NCBI RefSeq assembly: GCF_964355755.1 | Contig: NC_092673.1 | Coordinates: 35,907,648 to 35,971,647, forward strand | DNA length: 64,000 bases | Direction of reading: 5' to 3' | Source of the DNA: Antedon mediterranea | Taxonomy: Eukaryota > Echinodermata > Crinoidea > Comatulida > Antedonidae | Position numbers and translations under genes: made by a program | The notes under the pieces: generated by a model | Seen by the model: the letters and a program-made list of their open reading frames with translations, nothing else | What the model was told of the DNA's origin: nothing | The model's database searches: none | In this document: positions 1 through 11,790 of the stretch, one piece after another | Numbering within the stretch: position 1 is the stretch's first letter | How the letters are laid out: each line of letters starts with the position of its first letter

Positions 1-104
1 TGACTTATTCTGTCACTTCGTGTTAGTAACTATGGTTACTTGGTGATCGATTGATAGGAAATAGATGTATAATTAGGAGTTTTTTTAATTTTTTTTTATT
101 AACA

Positions 105-237
105 ATGCTTAATTGTTCTGTTCGATTCAAGCGACATCTGTACTGTGAATTTGATTTCACACATCATACTCCATTTGTCCGAAATTTTAATTTATGATCA
201 ATCTAAATCACATGTTTTATCACATCAGACTATAAAA
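105..237. repeat. Dispersed 130-bp repeat, copy 1
   Basis: This stretch and 3580-3723 are the same sequence with small indels. Both run from a 'caatgcttA..TTGTT' start to an identical 'acatcagactataaaa' end. Same orientation, about 3.5 kb apart. No terminal inverted repeat or tRNA-like promoter is visible, so the class is unknown. Confidence 0.7.
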
Positions 238-1194
238 TGGTTACTTGGTGATCAATTGATGGTATCAAGTGACAATTTATGCTTTATAAATTATAATAGA
301 TACAATAAGATGACATAAGTTACACTGTTAAAGGTATTCGAAAATGACACTGCTAACAATATTAATAAGATGTCAATTTAATGTGTGATTATTAGTGACA
401 AGTGTGTTTTATACAATATTTAATAAATAAAATTGTTCATGAACATTTATGTTTTTAATTTTAAAATATCCATAATTGTTCATGAACAATTATTGATACA
501 TAGATAATGTAATGACGTCACAAGTAGTAAGTTGGTACCTACCTCATTTCTTGGATATTTGTATCATTTCGTTGCCATGGTTTCAGTAAATATTCAGCAA
601 TATTATGAATTTGAAAACTCTTTTCTTCTTTGCGGGACATTATAAAACCTCGTTTACTATACTCTGGTTTTGATGCTCTGAAGAAGAATAGGAAAAAACG
701 ACAATAATTTTTAGATTCTACATCTATTTTTGATGTATATTATTAATCAGATGTTACATTTCATGATTTAAATTAATTAAATACATGTTTAATGACATTA
801 ATGCTTTGTACTACATTTGGTATCTAAGGGAGAATGATAACAAATAAAGCATCCTTATTTGCATACATAAAACAAGCATACAAAGCTGCTGCATCATTAG
901 CTATTTTCTAACATTTGATATTTATATCATCTTTTGCCAGAAAAATAGTTGTAGCATGCAAATAAAGAATGACATGATGACGTAGTATGTGGTGACAAAA
1001 TAATTATAGAATTAAAAGAACATGATTCGTGAGAGAGATGGATGGAAAATAATAGTGATCTAATCCTAATGTCACTGAAAAGGCCAGACTATACAAACAG
1101 GCTGAGCAGACGACGTAAAAGCCAAAACAAGTGACGTCACTGTATAATATTAATATGTTATGGCGCTGAACCTGTAGAAATAATGGATCATAAC

Positions 1195-1515
1195 ATAGTT
1201 TTATGACATAGAATAATTTGAACCAGGTACACAGTCTCCTGGTACAGTGTTTTAGAATTGTAAAAACATTGTCAACACGGTCAATATACACATAAGCCAA
1301 CATGATAGGGGCATGGAGGGAAATATATGAACCTCCATGATGTGAGGGATGTGAGTAACCTCAAAATGTTTATGACGATATAGAATAATTTAAACCAGGT
1401 ACACAGTCTTCTAGTACAGTGTTTTAGAATGGTAAAAGCATTGTCAACACGGTCAATATACACATGTACGTCAACATAGAAGCATGGAGCAAATATATAG
1501 ACCTCAGACCTCCAT
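1195..1515. repeat. Tandem duplication, two units of about 175 bp
   Basis: The segment starting near 1195 (gacatagaataatttgaac...) repeats from about 1371 with scattered substitutions. Short minus-strand ORFs across it repeat the same peptide, which follows from the duplication rather than from coding. Confidence 0.7.
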
Positions 1516-1731
1516 GATAGGAGTAACATGTCGTCGATAAGCTTAATCTAGTGTTTGATCTTTAACACGGGAAAAAATACCAACATGTTTTTAGCGTTTT
1601 TGTAAGTAATTTGCTAGACTCACTCCCCACAGTTTTCAATAACCGCGTTATAATCCTAACTTGATTGCTAAATAAATTAAAATTGTTACAGATATATTTT
1701 AGGGTTATTTCCCTCAAAGACCAGTTTATTC

Positions 1732-1896
1732 TTAAGCTCTGTTTACATTATCAAACTTTATGTGACAAAAAAATGTGATGTGCCCATATGGACATAATGA
1801 TGATGTCATTATCACTACCATATTTGGACATGATATCACTACCATATTTGGGCAATTTTTGGTCAAACTATAGTTTGATAATGTAGACAGAGCCTT
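1732..1896. mobile_element. MITE-M copy 1 (CTCTGTCTACACTATCAAAC ends)
   Basis: A short palindromic element. The left end reads like ttAAGCTCTGTTTACATTA, and the right end is its reverse complement ending TGTAGACAGAGCC. The interior carries 'gatgtgcccatatgg' and the 'accatatttggg' motif shared by all copies. Other copies lie at 5921, 6242, 15004, 16688, 43284 and 63174. Better copies are flanked by TTA or TAA, which would fit PIF/Harbinger-type (Tourist-like) elements; this assignment is inference. Confidence 0.8.
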
Positions 1897-3579
1897 CGAT
1901 ATAGAAATGGGTTTGGACACAACATCAGTATATAACAGCTGAGTAGCCTACTGCACAATTTTCAACCAATCAATAACACTGCAGATTGTATGATAAGAAA
2001 CATGCATAAGAAAGTAGTAAATATAATCAGTACGTCCATGATTTCATAGATCAAGATTAACATAACATATAGCCTAATATAAAATCAACACAGTTAAGGT
2101 TCTGATGACGTATACATGCAATGGATGTTCAGAGGATTACGATGATGCAACAAAAATGAATATGTTAATGTGCGCATGCGCGTGGTTACGTATAAAGTAC
2201 GCCATGATGTGAACAATATAATACAATTTGAATGCAGTATGGTATGACCTTGGCAAAAAGCAAAACATAATTAACATAAGCATCTGCTTTTTAATTGTTA
2301 TTATAAAGCAATTTAGCTTGATAGATTTAATAGAATGTAAGGCTTGCAGATGTTGTAATAATTTGAATATTTTAGCATTTATTCTTCGTTGTAACTCTTG
2401 ATTTAGACACAACGTTGGTCTTACGTGTGTAGGATCTCACTTTGTTCTTAGTTCATGCTTATTTTTTATATTCTTATTTTAAATATGTTGTTGACTTTTC
2501 CGGATAATTGTCTATAAAAAATATCACTAAATAATGCATTTAATTAATTCAAAATGTACGACATGACATCGACGATGATCATCTTATATATTACATTATA
2601 ATAAAGATTTATAACGCGCACTAAGGTTGCTTAAGACGCTTTTGAATTCTTATAATTTACACTCGCCTTATTATTCTGATTAAACACTCAATCAAATTGC
2701 GACTTTAAAAAGAGATATGTTGTCGTTTTAAACAAGATGTGATCATTCCAGGCAAGATCCGTAACAAACGTTAAGATTTTTAGCTTAAAACATGGATTGA
2801 GGATCGAATAAACTTTGTCCATTATTAGTTCAAACAAATTCCGTCACTTGCCCACTCAATGGATTATATTTTGGTGTAAAATTTAGAGAAAACGTCGTGG
2901 TATAAGTCTTATAGTTACAATTGGTCTTTACAAATGCTAAATAATACGCACAGATTGTGTTTCGAAGTCTTTTCAAAAGTGGTTGTCGAATAACAATAGA
3001 TGAATCAACGGTATAAATTAGCATACCATACTGTTGTTAGTAGTGTGTTTATTGAAGGTAGATGAATATTATGTGCACGCATTGAGCAGTTAGTGCTATG
3101 CATGTTAGTGTTAGTGCATGTTTAGAGGCAAAATACACGAGATAGCTTTCAATGATTAGAAATCAATCTTATAATTGTAATGTTATAAACCTTTTAAAAT
3201 GTTATGATTATGGTTATGTCGCTGGTTATTGAATTAGTTTTATAATTATGATTACCAAAGGTGCTTCGTAATAAAAAAAAAATCGCGGATAAATTTGTTA
3301 TTTAAAACAATTTCATGTGCAACTTGGATCTGCCCGATCGTGAATTAAAGATCTACGGTACTGGCTGATGCTAAATATTCAAATTATACACCTATGGTCA
3401 GTGATTTTACGTTGACCATGATGAAAGCTACTTGGTTTCTTTAAAATTTACATAACAAACACCATTGAATTAGTTCTCGTGAAATGGTATGCAGTACTGT
3501 AATTCCCCAAGGACATACGCCTCTTGTGTGTGTGTGATACTGGGAGTAATAGGCCTTATTTCTCCATGCTCATACTAAC
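1897..3579. other. Intergenic, nothing recognised
   Basis: AT-rich sequence without recognisable genes, arrays or mobile-element ends. A 64-codon minus-strand ORF at 2830-3024 was considered and not called, since it has no homology I recognise and no matching splice partner. Confidence 0.4.
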
Positions 3580-3723
3580 AATGCTTAGTTGTTATGTTCT
3601 GATTCAAGGGACATTTGTACTGTGAATTTTATTTCTCACAACATGTAGGCTACTCCATTTGTCCGAAATTTGAATTTATGTAGGATCAATCTAAATGACA
3701 TGTTTTATCACATCAGACTATAA
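3580..3723. repeat. Dispersed 130-bp repeat, copy 2
   Basis: Second copy of the sequence at 105-237, same orientation. It ends just downstream (in gene sense) of the predicted minus-strand membrane-protein gene. Confidence 0.7.
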
Positions 3724-3963
3724 AAAGTCAGAATTAAAAAATATGGTTTGTAGCAAAAAAATGGAATGGAATTTCTATTAAATTATAATATTGTATTCCT
3801 ATTTTTCTGGTTGTGCCATGAACTGTAAACTTAGAATAATTTCCGTAACTGCTAATTCTGCTGATAAATTCTTCCGCATATTTGAAAACTATCTCACAAT
3901 ATTCTACCTCCGGCAAACAAAAAAGCACTTAAAAAGACAAGCGGAAGGGAAATTACAAAAACT

Positions 3964-6875
3964 TTACGTTTCGTTTCCATTTTTGTTCTTTGACACCACA
4001 ACGACGTTGACAAAACGACGTCTCTTGAAGACCTTTACTCGTCGAACAAGAACATGTGACGCTTTCACTATTTTCTTTGGTTGTTCTTCTGCAACCTTCT
4101 TAAGTTCGGTCTCAGAACTTTTTTGTAATATCTTAGATTCTGCGGCTACCTTTTTTATACTTTTGTTATCAGAGTTGTTTTGTAATATCTTAGATTCTGC
4201 TGCTACCTTTTTTATACTTTCTTTATCAGAGTTGTTTTGTAATATCTTAGATTCTGCTGCTACAATTTCTATATTTTCTTTTTCATAGTTGTTTTGTAAT
4301 ATTTTATGTTCTGCTACAATTTTCTCTTGTTGTAAATTCCTGATATCTGCAATTTGTTCAGTCTTTGGTAAAGAATTAAAATCTGCAAATCTCCCTGATT
4401 GAGGTGTGTGTGTGATTGAACTGCTGCAAACAAAAGATATATTATGACGACGAAAACAAACAGACAAAAACCTATATATTTAAGCCATGCAGTCCTCTAG
4501 TGATAAAGTGTTCAGAAAATAAAAGATGTGTTGTAAATAAATAAGATTACGGGTCACTTATATACAGTACCATTAATATTATGATATTATTACAACAACC
4601 AAAAATAATTCACAGTGTACATCTCATGTAAAACAACACAAAATAACACACGTAAAATAGCACTACGATGTATAGGCTTACGATAAGTAGGCCTATAGAG
4701 AATATTAAACCAGTGCAGGCTGATTGTAGGCTGATGTACTTCTAGTAATAGCAAGTGTATAACCATTTTCAAAATTCAATCAATCAAAGTAACATTTATT
4801 TCCTTCAAATTAAAACAGTATACAAAATGGTGTAAAGAAAGGTAATTAAATTTAATGGATTTGTTTTTTTTCTCTGCCTGTGGTGTTTACGATATATTTT
4901 CAAATTGCGTTTATTCCATTCAACTAATTTAAAATATCTACCAATACTGAAGATCACTATTGCATTTAGATTAATGAAATGTCTGCCTGTAATGCATAGT
5001 CTTTGATTAACACAGCACTCTGTTAGCAGTGAGCCAACATAATGCATAGTCTTTGATTAACACAGCACTCTGTTAGCAGTGAGCCAACATAATGCATAGT
5101 CTTTGATTAACACAGCACTCTGTTAGCAGTGAGCCAACATAATGCATAGTCTTTGATTAACACAGCACTCTGTTAGCAGTGAGCCAACATAATGCATAGT
5201 CTTTGATTAACACAGCACTCTGTTAGCAGTGAGCCAACATAATGCATAGTCTTTGATTAACACAGCACTCTGTTAGCAGTGAGCCAACATAATGCATAGT
5301 CTTTGATTAACACAGCACTCTGTTAGCAGTGAGCCAACATAATGCATAGTCTTTGATTAACACAGCACTCTGTTAGCAGTGAGCCAACATAATGCATAGT
5401 CTTTGATTAACACAGCACTCTGTTAGCAGTGAGCCAACATAATGCATAGTCTTTGATTAACACAGCACTCTGTTAGCAGTGAGCCAACATAATGCATAGT
5501 CTTTGATTAACACAGCACTCTGTTAGCAGTGAGCCAACATAATGCATAGTCTTTGATTAACACAGCACTCTGTTAGCAGTGAGCCAACATAATGCATAGT
5601 CTTTGATTAACACAGCACTCTGTTAGCAGTGAGCCAACATAATGCATAGTCTTTGATTAACACAGCACTCTGTTAGCAGTGAGCCAACATAATGTCCGTT
5701 GCTCTATAAATAATAATAATAATAATACTGTATATTGTTTCAAACTACTTCGTGTATTGTACAACCAATAAAAGAGCTTGATTTGTTAAGATTAGTTTTT
5801 TTAACTTATCACCTTTTGTCAATTATTTAGATTTGTAAACTGTATTATTGACAATAAAGTTGAAAGGAACGTGCCATGCATTTAATTAGCCAATTAACAC
5901 ACTAATGTAATCTTCAACTAAAGTCCTGTCTACACTATCAAACTTTTTGACAACAATTGTGATGTGCCCATATATGGACATGATGATGTCATATAACTAC
6001 TATATTTGGGCATATCGCTACCATATTTAAGCATATCACTACCCTATTTGAGCATATCACTACCCTATTTGAGCATATCACTACCATATTTGAGCATATC
6101 ACTACCATATTTGGGCATATCACTACCATATTTGAGCATATCAATCACTACTAATGTAACCCTCCTCATTCATTATTATATTTTCTCTTCTCTAAAGCTA
6201 ACATGCTACCAATGATGAAAAAACTGATGGAAAAACTAATGTTAAGCTCTGTCTACACTATCAAACTAGTTTGACAAAGTTTGAAGTTCCCAAATATGGT
6301 AGTGATAGGCCCACATGGTAATAATATAACATCACCATGTCCATATATGGATACATCACAATTTTGTGGCACATAAAGTCTGACAGTGCAGACAGAGCTT
6401 AATTGTATTGAAAATTGAATTCAAAACTAAAAATAACACGGCACATTATAATTGTCATTCATACGCTATTCAGCCTTGATCTGATGCCATGCATGAGTTT
6501 ATGTGAATATATAAGTAAATCACAATAGCAATAATAACACTACACAAAAACATAAGTACATATTCACATTGAATTTAACATAAATTGTAGGCACGTGAGT
6601 CGGATAAATAATATACCAAATGGTGTGTTCAATGCTCACTTATTATATATCAATATAATTGTTTGAAGGTCACTTTGCATGGCAAAACCAAATGTTGACC
6701 GCAAACTTTATATATGCATATCAATATTGTATTTATGTTTTAAAACCCAATTTAAATAATTAGTATTAACTCACCTCTTTCTTCGTATCAGCCTATGATT
6801 TCCTTTATAAATTGCCACGATGAATATTACAAGAATGATGGCGGACATACATTTAGTTCGACGACACCTTCTCAT
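3964..6875 (-). CDS. Predicted small type II membrane protein with stem repeats, two exons
   Basis: Not assignable to a named family. Exon 1 is 6875..6775 (ATG at 6875). It encodes a basic cytosolic tip (MRRCRRTK), one hydrophobic segment at about residues 10-23 (MSAIILVIFIVAIY), then a basic flank, and ends in AG|GTGAGT. Exon 2 is 4423..3964 behind an acceptor tttgtttgcag; phase 2 matches and gives 186 aa to a TAA at 3964. The lumenal part has four imperfect units of 18-21 residues containing (A/E)xKILQNN (about residues 69-150), several possible N-glycosylation sites, and a basic tail. The acceptor is a NAGNAG (cagcag), so isoforms differing by one Ser are possible. The topology resembles the anchor and stem of a Golgi glycosyltransferase with no catalytic domain. 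A further exon after a GTAAAG donor next to the stop, or an N-terminal remnant of a larger gene, cannot be excluded. Confidence 0.5.
4991..5690. repeat. Perfect minisatellite, 14 x 50 bp
   Basis: Fourteen head-to-tail 50-bp units starting aatgcatagtctttgattaa. I see no substitutions between units. The array sits inside the intron of the minus-strand gene at 3964-6875. Each unit carries a small inverted repeat (TAACA...TGTTA). There are no spacers, so it is not a CRISPR array. Confidence 0.95.
5921..6160. mobile_element. MITE-M copy 2, right end missing, internal array expanded
   Basis: It starts with a variant left end (aagtcctgtctacactatca), followed by the family interior. The family motif 'accatatttgggcatatcact' is then repeated about seven times in units of 18-20 bp. 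No right inverted end is visible before 6242, where another copy begins. The open plus-strand frame here (repeated LPYLSIS) reflects the array, not a gene. Confidence 0.7.
6242..6402. mobile_element. MITE-M copy 3
   Basis: Both inverted ends are present (ttaagctctgtctacactat and cagtgcagacagagctt). The interior is in the opposite orientation to copy 2. Confidence 0.8.
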
Positions 6876-9800
6876 CTTAGCGTATGGTACTAACCTAAGG
6901 CTGTGTTGATACCTAATGAGTTTCATATTAAAATCCAGTCATCTAAAATATAAAAAGATATTACTGCACCTAAAACAAAATAATGAAGGCCAACTTCGAC
7001 CAGATGCGAAAGGAAAAGAAAGGGAAACAATCACATCATTAAAAGAACAATTAAAGGTTGGACGATGGAACATAAAATGATCACACCTTACAGCAGATGG
7101 TCTATAATGCTAAGGACAATAGCCTGAAACGTAGTGTGAAGTGGTTAACCGCTATGGTTCCGCTTTACACACACCCCACCCATCAATAGGTAGAGCCTGG
7201 CATATAATTGAAGAAATTATGTAAAAACATGAATGGTTAAATATAAAAACACTAGCAATATCGATATTTAAAATATATATCTATCTATTCATCTTTATCG
7301 TTTCAAATTAATTAATTAAATTTCAGTATATCACCGGGCGGTTTAGAATTAATGTTCTTTGCCTCTTGTATCTATCTATTTATAAAATATTTTAAAACGA
7401 GATAGATAATATTGATGATTATTGTCAAGTGTATAGAAAATATAAGAAAATTAATGAAAAAATGGTGGTAATACGGAATTCAAAAATGTAAAAATGTTAC
7501 TGATGAATTGTAACGACATTTGGAATTACAAAAATGTGTTAAAATAATATGATTTTATGTAATGAAATGAGATAATATAAATGTGAATAAAAGTGGTGTT
7601 TGCGCCACAAAAGAGAAAAAAAAGCAATATTGATATTTCAAACTGAATGTCTCATTAATTTTTGTAACTTGGTAGTCACGTGTTTGTAAAAAACTCAAGA
7701 GTCAGAACCGTCAATATTTCTCCAGCTTTGAAACCAATTTACTAATTCATTATGGTATCTGATCATTAAGACACGAATGGTAATGAAATCGATCTCATCA
7801 ACCTAGCTAATTATTCTAAGATCCATTTTGTAATACTCATTCAACAGGGAAATTGGTATCTTATTGTCAACAGGGAAATTGGTATCTTAATGTCAAGTTA
7901 CATACACTATTTTGTGAACTATAACTGAACATAAGATTACAATTTGCTATGTTCGAGTGTTTGGTATGTTGTTCTGTTCGAGTGCCTGGTATGTTCTGTT
8001 CGAGTGTCTGTATGTTTGCTCGGAGGGGGTCTAAACTAAGCCACTAAATGCACATCAAGTAGACAGGGGTTTAAAGGGTTAAGGCTATAATTTCATCCAT
8101 AACCACAAATGACAAGCATTAATGACAAGCATTTAATACAAAATTAGTGTATTTCCTAACATTCAGTTAGTTTATTCTTTCTAACACTTAAATAAATTAT
8201 GTTAGAATAGAAATTTTTAAACATAGTTAGGTCCTGATTTCAGACAGAGTGGTGTTAAAAATAATGATCATATAGAAAGCCATTTAAGAAAATGTAATTT
8301 GTAATTAATGTTTTTTTTTTGGTTGAAATAAAATTTACTTAATTTATTTTTAAGGGAGGTGGTTATTTGATTTGGTGCCTCTATATTTGTTAAAGGTTAA
8401 GTCCTTATACTAACATAACAAAAGTGTAACGTACCGAAAATATTTTATTTTAGAAGGATCAATTTTGTCGTCAAAAATAATAATCGATTAGTCTCTTCAA
8501 TATTATGCGTCAACTTAAGTAAGGTCTGTGTTTGCAATTTAAGAAACTGTTTGTACGCTTGGGCTAAAAGAAGTTAGGCCTAGCCTAATGATGTCTTAAA
8601 CAATCTTTCCACAGGCGTGGAGCAGACGAGTGATGAGATTTTCACGATACGAATTGTTAACAGGCCTTATCGCCCCATAGCAAGGTTACGTACAGGAAAA
8701 GTACGGCTTAAAAATCCGTAATAAAGTCCGGAGCAATGCCATTTAAATTTTAAACAGTATTCATTTCCATTAATTCAATATTTCTTTTACAATACTGATC
8801 TAAAAGTATGATTTTATTAATGAAAATGTATTATATCGTATTTTGTATATACACAGTAATCTAACTAACCATGGAGTATACAATTAGACGATCTAATTTC
8901 ATCTGGTAACGCGGCACTGGGCTTGGCTCTCCCACAGATATTCGTTGGTATTTCTACACAACAAAATTACAAGAAGTCAAGAATAAAACATATTTCATGT
9001 CGTGTTATGAGTTTCTTTAATAACATATATTTCTAAATACAAGGTTTAAAGGCCTAATAATGTTTTATGGTCTGCCATATACATAGAATGCTTGTGTGTC
9101 ATGAATTACATTATTTTATCACCAGAAAGAAGGTATTGTAGTCTTAACAAGATGATAATCTGTACTGAGAATATAATTTAGTTTGAACTAAAGGCAACCA
9201 CAAGAAAAAACCCTGTTACAAGGTTATCGACACTCACCTTATAGTTTGTTTGTTGAATTTAGTATCTTATTCCTATGGTCCGATTGTGAAAATTTGCTTC
9301 TTATAAACCAAACCCGGCAGTGTATACTCTATACTAATCAATAGTTTTAATAAAGCGGAAATGTTCCACATCAGTGGTTTTACAAGGAACAACCGCACAA
9401 TTGTATTTGGCAACTCAAACCAAATGTTTGTTACACAGATTTACATTTTTACATACCTATACATCTGTATTATAAAAAACTGCATAAATGTAACAGATTT
9501 TAATTATCTTTAGTATTTTTTGGTTTATTAATATTATAAACCGCTATTGTACGGTGTTGGAGCATGGAGTAATTCATTTACCCATCTTCATTTATAGTGA
9601 ATACATCTATGGACTTTATTTTTATCTGACTGACGCCCTCTGTTGTTGACTTTTCTGCGAAAAATTCTTCGTAGTCAATGAAGAATGGTAACAAAGTTGT
9701 TTCTTATTGTTTTTAAGTGATATGGCTACAATTTCTGAAATTTGTTTACTTTTTGTATTAATAATATTACAAATTATGATATTTGGTTATCTTTTTACTT

Positions 9801-10242
9801 AACGGCGTGCATTGAATGTAGACTTGATTTAATTGAAAATACCAGTTCTTGTGTTTTGTATGTACCATCACTTTGATAGTGGTACGTCATAGTAAAATTC
9901 AGATCTAGTGTGTTTTTGTGTTGACTTAGATAGTGGTACATCAGTATAGTAATAGTATTATTAACTAGATATTGTGTTTTTTGTGAGGTTCTCTCGCTGA
10001 ACAGGAAGTAAAATTAGTATAAAACATATAAAAATATCTACAAGCTCCATAATAATAGAGATCTCTATGCTCCATGAACCAAGTAGATAGTCTGAATAGA
10101 AAGTATGCAAGGCTGGTTTGGTATTTAAAGAACAATTGTTTAAGGCTTTTAAAAGGCATGAGGCTCAAAAAAGCGCAGTGAGTCACTGATTTGAACAATA
10201 GTGTTTAAATTACATATCCTGGTACGACGATAGAGGATGCTA
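6876..10242. other. Intergenic with minor repeats
   Basis: No gene recognised. It contains a two-copy repeat of 'caacagggaaattggtatct' (7844-7895), a three-copy 'tgttcgagtg' repeat near 7950-8020, and about 9003-9150, which recurs at 10603-10765. On the minus strand, 8875-8955 is bounded by an AG acceptor and a GTTAGT donor and is open in two frames, but I could not link it to any exon. Confidence 0.4.
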
Positions 10243-10598
10243 AAGCTTGATTCCCACTAGCGACGCAACGCAACCTACGCAACATAAGCAAATTCTCTTC
10301 CAATAATTGTGTTTTCCCTCGCCTGCGTGAAATTAAACCTGCTTGTTGCGCGTCAACGTACGTTAGCATGCCGCAGACTAGACTTTGACCACCTGGTTCA
10401 CCGCGCGTACTTTTGAGTACGCGCTGTATTACCGTATGTTTTCTGGTGTTTTCCTTTTTATTTTTTCGTTGTTGAAATCAAACTGATTTGATTTCCCGTA
10501 GCGCTGTTGCGTCGTCGTTTCCTACTATTGATTACGAAATACGGCACTTTGCGTCGATACGTCGCTGCGTTACGTTGCATTAGTGGGAACCACGCTTA
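10243..10598. mobile_element. MITE-C copy 1 (TGGTTCCCACTAG ends)
   Basis: Inverted ends AAGCTTGATTCCCACTAGCG and its counterpart TAGTGGGAACCACGCTT bound a 356-bp element rich in CGCAACG motifs. Other copies are at 14757, 18328-18690, 46081 and 54341. The copy at 46081 is flanked by TTA on both sides, as in PIF/Harbinger-type elements. No ORF is present, so it is non-autonomous. Confidence 0.8.
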
Positions 10599-10602
10599 AT
10601 AA

Positions 10603-10765
10603 TGTTATGAGTTTCTTTAATACAATGTTTCTAAATACATTACAAGGTTATGTATTTTATCAGATTATGAATTCATGTTTTATGGTCTGCCATACATAGG
10701 CTGCTGGTGTATCATGAACCCTAGCCCTAACCCATAATATTTTATCACCAGAAAGAAGGTTCTGT
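10603..10765. repeat. Dispersed duplicate of about 9003-9150
   Basis: Shares 'atgttatgagtttctttaat', 'ttttatggtctgccata' and 'attttatcaccagaaagaag' in the same order with the upstream segment, with indels between. Origin unknown. Confidence 0.6.
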
Positions 10766-11224
10766 ATAATAAGATATAAATCTCACATATCCTATTAGTA
10801 TTAGGCCGATAGAGGATGCTAAATAATTGGAAAAAAAATTGTCATGACATGCTCAGTTAAAGCACAACTAAAACTAAACAGTCCGCGTACAATTCACAAT
10901 ATATGCATCACCTGCATGAAGATATTCTAACGAAAACACGTGTAAGAGTTAGATCAGTTTTGTTATGATTTAGAAAATAAATACTTAAAATCATGCAATA
11001 ATGAATGAAATAAAGTATAATAAACAGTATTATTTTGTCTTAGGCCTATACTACTAAAGACTAATCCTCCTATTCTTGTACAAACCACATTGTGTTCTTC
11101 GTGGGCAAAAACACAAAAGGACCGTATAGTGACCACATGTCCCTCATCAACATAATCGATAATTCCTTTATCCACGTAACTACGGTGACATTATTATTAT
11201 GTTACGTTACCCTCCGTGTTGTAT

Positions 11225-11790
11225 GTCGTTATTTCTGGTTCACACTGCTGAAACAAATTACCTGTGTTGTGTAGCTGGTCTGTCGTTAGCTCTGGGTTAT
11301 ACTGAAACAAATCACCTGTGTAGCTGGTCCCTCGTATCTCTGGTTACACTTAAACAAATTACCTGTAGCTTGTCTGTGGTTAGCTCTATAGTTCACACTG
11401 AAACAAATTACCTGTGTAGCTGGTCTGTCGTTAGCTCTAGTTTACATAACATAAACAAACTACCTATGTAGCTGGTCTGTCGTTAGCTCTGGTTCACACT
11501 GAAACAAATTACCGTGTAGCTGGTCTGTCGTTATCTCTGGTTCACATTGAAACAAATTACCTATGTAGCTTGTCTGTCGTCAGCTCTGGTTGACACTGAA
11601 ACAAATTACGTATACAGCTGGTCTGTCGTTAGCTCTAGTTCACACTGAAACAATTAATTACCTATGTAGCTGATCTGTCGTTAGCACTAGTTCACACTGA
11701 AACAAATTACCTATGTAGCTGGTCTGTCGTTACCTCTAGTTCACATTGAAACAATTTACCTGTGTGATGAGTCTCTGATTCACACTGACG
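11225..11790 (+). repeat. Degenerate minisatellite, about 12 units of 45-50 bp
   Basis: Units of the type 'cacactgaaacaaattacct' followed by 'gtgtagctggtctgtcgtta'. Substitutions and small indels mark an old array. Plus-strand ORFs across it repeat a TETNYLC-like peptide and are not genes. Confidence 0.85.

Larger units (their letters stand above)
1..1731. other. Non-coding flank with two duplications
   Basis: No ORF here has coding character or believable splice sites. About 105-237 recurs at 3580-3723, and 1195-1515 holds a tandem duplication; both are listed separately. The rest is unique AT-rich sequence in which I recognise nothing. Confidence 0.5.

Noticed and set aside
2830-3024. Possible exon on the minus strand
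   Set aside because: Fairly balanced composition, but no matching splice phase with the gene at 3964 and no recognisable domain.
3734-3963. Third exon of the small membrane-protein gene
   Set aside because: An open minus frame (PEVEYCEIVFKYAEEF) exists, but the only acceptor nearby gives the wrong phase for the GTAAAG donor at 3964.
4991-5690. CRISPR-like array of identical direct repeats
   Set aside because: Units are contiguous with no spacers, and the DNA is animal nuclear. It is a minisatellite.
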